From Hyphomicrobiales bacterium (GTDB taxonomy: Bacteria > Pseudomonadota > Alphaproteobacteria > Rhizobiales > Xanthobacteraceae): 12,344 nt of DNA. Under the pieces are notes generated by a model. It was not told where the DNA came from, searched no databases, and was given only the letters and a program-made list of their open reading frames with translations. The position numbers and the translations under genes were made by a program. The number at the start of each line of letters is the position of its first letter. Positions within the stretch are counted from its first letter, which is position 1. The DNA lies in assembly GCA_021730825.1 (NCBI GenBank), contig JAKFYO010000310.1, positions 1 to 12,344 on the forward strand, given 5' to 3'. Of this stretch, positions 7,467 to 12,344 are shown piece by piece.

Positions 7467-9083
7467 ATGAAATTCGGATCGCTCCCGATCGAGGAAGCGC
7501 GCGGCAGCGTCGCGGTCCATTCGATCCGCAAAGACAAGCTCGTGCTGAAGAAGGGCACGATCATCGGGGATGCCGAAATCGACGCGCTTCGTGCCGCGAA
7601 CATTACCCAGATCGTTGTCGCAAAACTCGAACCGGGCGACGTCGGCGAAGACCAAGCGGCAGCCGAATTGGCAGCGGCCGCACAAGGCGAGCATATCCGG
7701 ACTGACCAGGCCTTCACCGGCCGCGCCAATTTGTTTGCGGAAAAAGCCGGTGTGCTGGTCGTGAACAGGCCCGCGGTCGACGGCCTTAACGCGATCGACG
7801 AAGCCATCACATTTGCCACTCTGCCGGCGTTCAGCATGGTCGCGGAAAATCAGATGATCGCGACCGCGAAAATCATTCCGTTCGCCGTGCGCGGCACCTC
7901 GCATCGTGCGGCACTTGCTGCCGCAACGGCGTCAGGAAAACTCGTCTCCGTCTCGCCCTATCGCATAAAAAAAGTCGGCGTTATTTCCACGCGGCTTCCG
8001 GGCTTGGCTGAAAAAGTGATCGAAAAGACCTTGAAAATCACGCGCGAACGCCTTGCGCCCGCAGGCGCTGAGATCGTCACGGAACTACGCATCGACCACG
8101 ACAGCGCGAAGCTCTCGCATGCAATTAAAGAAGCGCTTGGTGCCGGTGCCGAACTCGTGCTCGTCTTCGGCGCCTCCGCAATCGCCGATCGCCGCGATGT
8201 AATTCCGGCCGCAATTGAATCTTCCGGCGGACGCATCGAGCATTTCGGCATGCCGGTCGATCCGGGAAACCTGATGCTGATCGGCCACGTGAACGGAAAG
8301 CCCGTACTCGGCGCACCGGGCTGTGCGCGCAGCCCCAAAGAGAACGGCTTCGACTGGGTGCTCGCGCGGCTCCTCGCAGGATTGCAGGTGAAGCGCGAAG
8401 AAATCGCGGGCATGGGCGTCGGCGGCCTGCTCATGGAAATCGTGACGCGCCCGCAGCCGCGCGAAGAGACCGCTGCGGAAGCAAAGAAGCATGTTGCCGC
8501 GATCGTACTCGCCGCCGGTCAGTCGCGCCGCATGGAGGGCAAGAACAAATTACTCGAAGACTTCCACGGTGTGCCGTTGGTTCGCCGCGCGGCGGAAGCA
8601 GCGCTCGGTTCCAAGGCATCACCCGTCATCGTCGTCACCGGCAACAATGCTGACGCCGTCAAGAAGGCGCTCGCAGGCCTCGATGTTCGCTTCGTGAACA
8701 ATGCCGATTATGCGGATGGACTTTCGTCGTCGCTGAAAACCGGCATTCGCGCCGTGCCGGAAGAAAGTGCCGGCGCGGTCATCTGCCTTGGCGACATGCC
8801 CCAGGTCTCAAGCGCGTTGATCGACAGACTAATTGCGGGCTTAGCGCCGGAACGAGGTGCCATGATCGTGGCGCCGGTGCGCGACAAGCAGCGCGGCAAT
8901 CCGGTCCTGTGGGCGCGGCGCTTCTTTCCGGAATTACTCAAACTCGAAGGCGACATCGGCGCCCGTAAGCTTGCGAACTTCTACGATGAAGGCCTGCTCG
9001 AAATCCTGGTGGATGATGACGCGGCATTCGCCGACATCGACACGCCGCAGGCGCTGGATGCCGCGCGAAGAGCAATAAAATAA
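7467..9083 (+). CDS. Molybdopterin-binding / MobA-MocA-like nucleotidyltransferase fusion
   Basis: 538-residue two-domain protein. Residues about 165-315 form a MoeA/MogA-like molybdopterin-binding domain (KVGVISTRLPG, then LVFGASAIADRRDVIPAAI and HFGMPVDPGNLMLIG). A linker (about 316-340) leads to a C-terminal GT-A nucleotidyltransferase with LAAGQSRRMEGKNK at 348-361 and DMP at 443-445, the signatures of MobA/MocA enzymes. By family, it should bind molybdopterin and attach CMP (MocA type), supplying the dinucleotide cofactor to xanthine-oxidase-family enzymes; cytidine preference is inferred from the XdhC context. It starts directly after the upstream stop, and its own stop is 1 nt from that of the convergent gene. 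Confidence 0.9.
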   Translation: MKFGSLPIEEARGSVAVHSIRKDKLVLKKGTIIGDAEIDALRAANITQIVVAKLEPGDVGEDQAAAELAAAAQGEHIRTDQAFTGRANLFAEKAGVLVVNRPAVDGLNAIDEAITFATLPAFSMVAENQMIATAKIIPFAVRGTSHRAALAAATASGKLVSVSPYRIKKVGVISTRLPGLAEKVIEKTLKITRERLAPAGAEIVTELRIDHDSAKLSHAIKEALGAGAELVLVFGASAIADRRDVIPAAIESSGGRIEHFGMPVDPGNLMLIGHVNGKPVLGAPGCARSPKENGFDWVLARLLAGLQVKREEIAGMGVGGLLMEIVTRPQPREETAAEAKKHVAAIVLAAGQSRRMEGKNKLLEDFHGVPLVRRAAEAALGSKASPVIVVTGNNADAVKKALAGLDVRFVNNADYADGLSSSLKTGIRAVPEESAGAVICLGDMPQVSSALIDRLIAGLAPERGAMIVAPVRDKQRGNPVLWARRFFPELLKLEGDIGARKLANFYDEGLLEILVDDDAAFADIDTPQALDAARRAIK

Positions 9084-9084
9084 T

Positions 9085-9864
9085 TCAGAAGGATTGCGGC
9101 TCACTCACCGGCGTGTTCAGCCGCGCCTGCACGAGCTGCACCACGCGCTGCACTTCGCGCAAAGAAGGCTTCAGCCAGTTGCGGATCTTCGAGCGCGCAT
9201 CGAGCGAGAGATAAGCGAGCGGAAGCTGTGCTTTCTCGCCCGAGGCCGGCGGCACGCTGCCCGGTGCGGATGCTTTCAGAAATTCGGCCATCGACACCCG
9301 CTCGTCCTCCAGCAAATTCATGCTCATCGGATCGAGCAGCGGGATCGCCATGTGCACCGGGTGCGCCTTCAACGCCCAGTAGGAATTCACGCTATGCAGC
9401 GCTTGCGGAGCCACGCCCAGAAAAGCATTCTCCGCCAGCATGAACTCGCAGCCGAAATGCTCCCGGATTTTGAAGCCGCGCTCGAAATCTTCCGCTTCGT
9501 AATGCGGGATGTAGACGATCACCGGTTCGACATTGTTCGCGCGCGCCTCGGCTACGAAGTCGATGTCGCGCATCAGCGAGAAAAAAGTCGCAAACGAGCG
9601 GCTCGTGACATCGACGATCTTCGGCTCATGCGCACGCAAAGGCAGCGTGTCGAACAGGCCCATCTGGCCTTTGGTCTTGTCGAGATTGACGACCTGCGCT
9701 TCCGGAAAATATTTCGAGAATTTCGGCTTCAGCGTGTCGGTATCGAACAAAAGCGGCGCGTCGCCCGAAAGCCGGAAGAATTCTGCGAATAGCCGTGCGA
9801 TCAGCGTGGTGCCGGAGCGATCACGCGGCGAGACGACAAGAATGGCAAGACTCTTTCCGAGCAT
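9085..9864 (-). CDS. ParA/MinD-like protein with degenerate P-loop
   Basis: 259-residue protein that lines up with its upstream neighbour (9913-10704). Shared landmarks are FDTD (40-43) against FDTE, QM..LFDTL (67-74) against QM..VLDTL, and VDV (84-86) against IDV. The nucleotide-binding loop is SPRDRSGTT (12-20): it keeps the glycine and two threonines but lacks the lysine of GKT and is two positions shorter. It may therefore bind nucleotide poorly or act as a pseudo-ATPase partner. There is no signal peptide or membrane segment. GAGGG about four nt upstream supports ATG 9864, and the 48-bp gap to the upstream gene suggests one operon. I do not recognise a named family beyond the P-loop resemblance. 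Confidence 0.8.
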   Translation of the reverse strand: MLGKSLAILVVSPRDRSGTTLIARLFAEFFRLSGDAPLLFDTDTLKPKFSKYFPEAQVVNLDKTKGQMGLFDTLPLRAHEPKIVDVTSRSFATFFSLMRDIDFVAEARANNVEPVIVYIPHYEAEDFERGFKIREHFGCEFMLAENAFLGVAPQALHSVNSYWALKAHPVHMAIPLLDPMSMNLLEDERVSMAEFLKASAPGSVPPASGEKAQLPLAYLSLDARSKIRNWLKPSLREVQRVVQLVQARLNTPVSEPQSF

Positions 9865-9912
9865 GTCACCCTCGCCAAGCCGCCCCTGCTTACCCGCGTA
9901 CGAAGCGCGCCG

Positions 9913-10704
9913 TTACGAAGACTGCGCGCCGTCGGTCGCCCATTCCATCATGCCTGCGTCGTCATATTGCTCGTGGATCGCTTTTTCCCACGTGCGGACA
10001 TAGCCGCGCAGCACGAGCGAATAGTCCGCTCTCTGGTTCTTGGCAGTCTTGTTCTGCCCGAACGAAACAAACGGCACGCCGGCGAGTTCGACCTGCTCGT
10101 AAGCCATTTCGTTCAGTTTCGGCACAGTGATTTCGTTCGCGGTCCGGCGCGACTTCTTGAAGTAGCGGTTATAGGTTTCCTGATCCCACTCGAAGAAGTT
10201 CGTGTCGTTGATGTGGTTCTTCACGACGTAGTATTCGGCGTTCTCGGTGTAGGGCAGCATGTCGTCGATCTCGCTGAGCGAGGCCACCGACGGCCCGAGC
10301 ACGTGGAACAGCGCGAATTTGAATTCGCCGTTCTTCACCGCGTCGAAGAAACCGATATCGGTCATGTCTTTCAGCGTGCGCGACAACAGACCCGCGCGCA
10401 CGTCGATGATCGAAACTTTCACCTCGCTCGAGTGCAGCGTGTCGAGCACCTTCATCTGGTCGGCGACCTGGGTCAGATCGACAACTTCGGTCACGCGCGG
10501 ATGAAAACGCTTGAGGGTGCCTCGCGGGCTCTCGGTGTCGAAAGCGCGGGTCAGCACATTCTTGCCTGCGAAGTAGTCGAGCATGGTGCGCGCGACCGTG
10601 GTCTTGCCGACGCCGCCTTTGTCTGCGCCGACGATAATGACCGCCGGCTTCTGCTTGCTGCTCGGCTTTTCCGGTTTCTTCGCTTCTTTTGCTTCTTTCG
10701 CCAC
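9913..10704 (-). CDS. ParA/MinD-type P-loop ATPase
   Basis: 263-residue cytoplasmic ATPase of the ParA/MinD group. The N-terminal 20 residues are a Lys/Glu/Ala/Pro-rich tail. The deviant Walker A GADKGGVGKTT is at 26-36, with signature lysine K29 and P-loop lysine K34. FDTE (55-58) and IIDVRAG (99-105, D101) supply the switch and Walker B regions. Members use ATP-driven dimerisation to position or partition cargo; the cargo here is unknown, and there is no parB-like gene nearby. The GTG at 10704 is chosen because AAGGGGA lies six nt upstream and no ATG occurs in the early frame. It is followed by a diverged paralogue without the P-loop lysine. A pair of competing hairpins lies in its leader. 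Confidence 0.87.
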   Translation of the reverse strand: MAKEAKEAKKPEKPSSKQKPAVIIVGADKGGVGKTTVARTMLDYFAGKNVLTRAFDTESPRGTLKRFHPRVTEVVDLTQVADQMKVLDTLHSSEVKVSIIDVRAGLLSRTLKDMTDIGFFDAVKNGEFKFALFHVLGPSVASLSEIDDMLPYTENAEYYVVKNHINDTNFFEWDQETYNRYFKKSRRTANEITVPKLNEMAYEQVELAGVPFVSFGQNKTAKNQRADYSLVLRGYVRTWEKAIHEQYDDAGMMEWATDGAQSS

Positions 10705-10710
10705 GCGCCG

Positions 10711-10717
10711 TCCCCTT
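10711..10717 (-). promoter_or_regulatory. Ribosome binding site fixing the GTG start of the ParA-like gene
   Basis: On the - strand AAGGGGA is six nt from GTG 10704, a strong Shine-Dalgarno match. It supports a GTG initiation codon rather than a later start. Confidence 0.55.
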
Positions 10718-10750
10718 GAAATCCTGAGCTAAGCACCCGGCAGCCATGCA

Positions 10751-10795
10751 CGCCGTTCGAGTCGCCAAAACGGCGCTACAGTCGCCCTTTTTGGC
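10751..10795 (-). promoter_or_regulatory. Two mutually exclusive hairpins upstream of the ParA-like genes
   Basis: Stem A pairs CGCCGTT (10751-10757) with AACGGCG (10769-10775), seven perfect pairs. Stem B pairs GCCAAAA and GGCG (10764-10770, 10772-10775) with CGCC and TTTTGGC (10783-10786, 10789-10795), eleven pairs around a small internal loop. They share 10769-10775, so only one can form at a time. Neither is followed by a T-run, so they do not look like simple terminators. They lie about 35-80 nt before the ribosome site of the ParA-like gene and after the stop of the upstream secreted-protein gene. Confidence 0.4.
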
Positions 10796-10841
10796 AATAA
10801 TCGCAAGGCTTAGCGCCCTGCCACCGTTAACTGGTAAACCG

Positions 10842-11324
10842 CTAAAGCGGACAAGACGCGAGCAGTTGGCGGGCAGCCATTGCCACGCCTTTGAGCGGAA
10901 TTTCCTCCGTCCGGCCGTCCACCGCGACAATCAGGGTTCCGCCTTCCGCGAGTATCCGGCGCAGTTGCGGGCTCATCCGGGTCTCGCCCTGAAGCAGGAA
11001 TTTATCGTCGAGCTCCAGCCGCTGGCCGGTCATGACAAGATTAATACTTTCGGCGTCCCGCCCGCGCACGGAAAGACGAGCGGTCAGACGGATGCCGTCT
11101 TTCGCCGTCTTCGGTTCGTGTTCGAGACTGACCGCGATCTTGCGTGTTTTACGCTCGCAGTGGAAGTCGATCTTGATCGCATCGCTTTCGGGAATGGCGT
11201 AGCTGAGGCTCGCACCCTCCTCCGTGACCTGCCCGATCCATTTGTATTCGTCGGCGGCATTCGCGGGTGAATGCAAGGCAAGCAGGATCGTTAAAAGTGC
11301 TGCGGCAAGAGTTACGTTCTTCAT
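10842..11324 (-). CDS. Secreted hypothetical protein
   Basis: 160-residue protein of unknown function. From ATG 11324 it has a textbook signal peptide: MKN, hydrophobic core 5-17, cleavage after SPANA at residue 23. The mature part starts ADEYKWIGQ and contains ASLSYAIPESDAIKIDFHC, a basic CERKTRK stretch, and EEIPLKGVAMAARQLLASC near the end; the two mature cysteines could form a disulfide. The overall pattern (a Trp-containing start, a Ser/Tyr/Pro block, a final IPL and terminal Cys) resembles small periplasmic proteins common in rhizobia, but I cannot name a family. The frame is open to 11360, but the longer start would place residues before the signal peptide. A small CCGCT/AGCGG hairpin overlaps its stop. 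Confidence 0.78.
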   Translation of the reverse strand: MKNVTLAAALLTILLALHSPANAADEYKWIGQVTEEGASLSYAIPESDAIKIDFHCERKTRKIAVSLEHEPKTAKDGIRLTARLSVRGRDAESINLVMTGQRLELDDKFLLQGETRMSPQLRRILAEGGTLIVAVDGRTEEIPLKGVAMAARQLLASCPL

Positions 11325-11365
11325 CGGAAATATTGTCGCCCCCGAAGACGCAACATGCAACCTGC

Positions 11366-11379
11366 TTAATCCGCATTAA
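11366..11379. promoter_or_regulatory. TTAAT/ATTAA palindrome between divergent genes
   Basis: TTAAT-CCGC-ATTAA is a perfect 5-bp inverted repeat with a 4-nt centre, between the divergent secreted-protein and nuclease genes. Two GCAAC copies lie just to its left (11350-11354, 11357-11361). It could be an operator or part of a core promoter; no regulator is suggested by the sequence. Confidence 0.3.
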
Positions 11380-11415
11380 CGCGCCAGAAGCCATTTGCCG
11401 CTAACGATTCCTGCC

Positions 11416-11910
11416 ATGGGAATCGTCACGCCATTCAAACAGCGCCGCGCAAGCGCGCTACCCAATCTCTGGATTCTCCTGTTCGCAGCCGTTGTCGGTA
11501 CCGCAGGTTACTACGGTCTTTCCTACAACGGCGCCGCACTCCCTCGCCTCGATCTCAGGAGCGAGCGCTTCGGCACTTGCGGTTATGTCTCGCGCGACAA
11601 CTGCGTGATCGACGGCGACACGTTTGTGCTCGGCGGCGAAAAAATCCGGATCGCCGACATCGACGCACCGGAGACCGGAGGCGCAAAATGCGCGTCCGAA
11701 GCCGAACTCGGCGGTCGCGCGACCAGGCGGCTTCGTGAATTGCTGAATGCAGGCCCGTTCGAACTGCAGGGCTATCAGAGCCGTGACCGCGACCGCTACG
11801 GCAGAAGGCTGCGCGTCGTAATGCGCGACGGCAGGTCGGTCGGCGACACACTTATTGCGGAAGGACTTGCGCGGCGCTGGAATGGCAAGCGCAGGCCCTG
11901 GTGCGCTTAA
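11416..11910 (+). CDS. Membrane-anchored staphylococcal-nuclease-like protein
   Basis: 164-residue protein with an N-terminal membrane segment (about 18-37) preceded by a basic stretch (KQRR), so the C-terminal SNase domain (about 55-160) should face the periplasm. Family catalytic and calcium residues all appear present: D66 in VIDGDTF, R78 in KIRI, D83 and E86 in DIDAPE, and R130 in RYGRRLR, corresponding to D21, R35, D40, E43 and R87 of the staphylococcal enzyme. It probably degrades DNA or RNA outside the inner membrane. Cysteines at 55, 63 and 92 and one near the end may form disulfides. ATG 11416 is preferred; an in-frame TTG at 11395 would add seven residues. No Shine-Dalgarno is clear at either. 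Confidence 0.88.
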   Translation: MGIVTPFKQRRASALPNLWILLFAAVVGTAGYYGLSYNGAALPRLDLRSERFGTCGYVSRDNCVIDGDTFVLGGEKIRIADIDAPETGGAKCASEAELGGRATRRLRELLNAGPFELQGYQSRDRDRYGRRLRVVMRDGRSVGDTLIAEGLARRWNGKRRPWCA

Positions 11911-12023
11911 GTGCGGTCCCGCGGCTCATAGTCGGGAAGGCTTTCGCTCAATACCGGCGCGACCATGATAAAGCCGAGCTGACTGGCGAGCAGCACCCAC
12001 GGGATCATTTCGGATTCGAGCAT
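11907..12023 (-). CDS. Candidate 38-residue membrane protein
   Basis: A short ORF from ATG 12023 encodes a single predicted membrane helix (about residues 7-26, IPWVLLASQLGFIMVAPVL) followed by an acidic and polar tail ending in PRDRT. AAAGGA lies seven nt upstream (12031-12036), a near-ideal ribosome site, and G/C dominates its third positions. Its TAA overlaps the TAA of the convergent nuclease gene (TTAA at 11907-11910). The open frame extends far upstream to 12326, but that part runs antisense to the deacylase gene and is unlikely to be coding. I do not recognise it; a membrane-complex accessory peptide is one possibility. Confidence 0.5.
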   Translation of the reverse strand: MLESEMIPWVLLASQLGFIMVAPVLSESLPDYEPRDRT

Positions 12024-12030
12024 CGCCCGA

Positions 12031-12036
12031 TCCTTT
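12031..12036 (-). promoter_or_regulatory. Ribosome binding site for the 38-residue ORF
   Basis: On the - strand AAAGGA ends seven nt before ATG 12023. It is one of the best Shine-Dalgarno matches in the window and is the main support for this small gene. Confidence 0.45.
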
Positions 12037-12120
12037 CCGTTGTCCGGCCCTCGATTTTCGTTTAACCGGAGCGCCAAGTTTCGGTTCCGCTTCACATAAA
12101 AAAAGAATCTTACTCGGAAA

Positions 12121-12344
12121 ATGAGCCTCTCCTCCGTCCGCGCGTGGTTCGCGCAGAATGCCCCCGACATCGAAGTCCTCGTCACCGAGACCAGCTCGGC
12201 GACCGTCACCGAGGCCGCCAACACGCATAACGTTGAGCCCGCGCAGATCGCAAAAACCATCTGTGTGCGTGCAGGCGAGAAGGTTCTGCTGATCGTGACC
12301 AGCGGCACAGCAAGGCTCGACAACAAGAAATTTAAGAGCGCCTT
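12121..12344 (+). CDS. YbaK/EbsC-type aminoacyl-tRNA deacylase, 5' part
   Basis: The first 74 codons of a gene that runs off the window. The translation begins MSLSSVRAWFAQNAPDIEV, with TSSATVTEAANTHNVEPAQIAKTICVR at about 24-50 and a LLIVTSGTARLDNKKFKSA block at the end. These match the YbaK/EbsC (PF04073) fold, with K45 at the position of the conserved lysine and the SGxARxDxKK block. Members hydrolyse mischarged aminoacyl-tRNA, such as Cys- or Ala-tRNA(Pro), in trans; the exact substrate cannot be told from this fragment. The ATG at 12121 has GGAAA too close to be a good ribosome site. A run of seven A lies about 20 nt upstream. Confidence 0.85.
   Translation, partial: MSLSSVRAWFAQNAPDIEVLVTETSSATVTEAANTHNVEPAQIAKTICVRAGEKVLLIVTSGTARLDNKKFKSA

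Noticed and set aside
9094..9792. A 232-codon open frame on the + strand opposite the degenerate ParA-like gene
   Set aside because: The - strand frame has a ribosome site and aligns with its neighbour; the + frame is a compositional shadow.
10839..10850. CCGCT-AA-AGCGG over the stop of the secreted hypothetical gene as a terminator
   Set aside because: A 2-nt loop and five-pair stem with no T-run is too weak to call.
10746..11270. A 174-codon open frame on the + strand over the secreted hypothetical gene
   Set aside because: The - strand frame has a complete signal peptide and natural start; the + frame runs through the intergenic hairpins and shows no features.
12024..12326. Upstream extension of the 38-residue ORF to 139 codons
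   Set aside because: The extension is antisense to the YbaK-type gene and passes through the intergenic region; only the last 38 codons have a ribosome site in front.

Overview
The window is GC-rich, densely coded chromosome of an alphaproteobacterium, most likely Hyphomicrobiales (Rhizobiales) near the Bradyrhizobium/Xanthobacteraceae side. The evidence for this is the IspG and IspA sequence style, a Zur-type regulator coupled to ispG, a two-gene XdhC followed by a molybdopterin-binding/nucleotidyltransferase fusion, and strong G/C preference at third codon positions. I see no rRNA, tRNA, CRISPR array, insertion sequence or phage gene. This placement is from memory of the families, not from a search.

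Layout, left to right. (1) 91-1731, + strand: a farnesyl-diphosphate-synthase-type prenyltransferase (ispA) directly abutting a DUF1345 membrane protein. (2) 1732-3485, - strand: a Zur-type Fur regulator whose stop overlaps the start of ispG (ATGA). (3) A 75-bp divergent region with a small palindrome, then a patatin-like phospholipase (3561-4589, +) and an unrecognised secreted protein (4703-5761, +). (4) 5833-9083, +: a tight four-gene unit made of the XdhC N-terminal domain protein, a LysE/RhtB exporter, the XdhC Rossmann-domain protein, and a molybdopterin-binding + MobA/MocA-like fusion. Spacing is 1, 1 and 0 bp. (5) 9085-11324, -: a secreted hypothetical protein, then two tandem ParA/MinD-like paralogues. 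The first (10704-9913) has an intact deviant Walker A; the second (9864-9085) has lost its lysine. (6) 11416-11910, +: a membrane-anchored staphylococcal-nuclease-like protein, convergent with a candidate 38-residue membrane protein. (7) The 5' part of a YbaK/EbsC-type aminoacyl-tRNA deacylase, running off the right edge.

How they work together: ispA and ispG are both isoprenoid genes (IspG late in the MEP pathway, IspA chain elongation) but on opposite strands. The 5833-9083 unit looks like a cofactor-maturation module for a xanthine-oxidase/CO-dehydrogenase-type molybdoenzyme whose structural genes are not in the window. The two ParA-like proteins probably act together, one perhaps as a non-hydrolysing partner.

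The points most worth a second look are the exporter gene inserted between the two halves of XdhC, the degenerate ParA paralogue, a pair of mutually exclusive hairpins upstream of the ParA-like genes, the apparently SD-less divergent zur/patatin promoter region, and the 38-codon ORF with a well-placed Shine-Dalgarno sequence.
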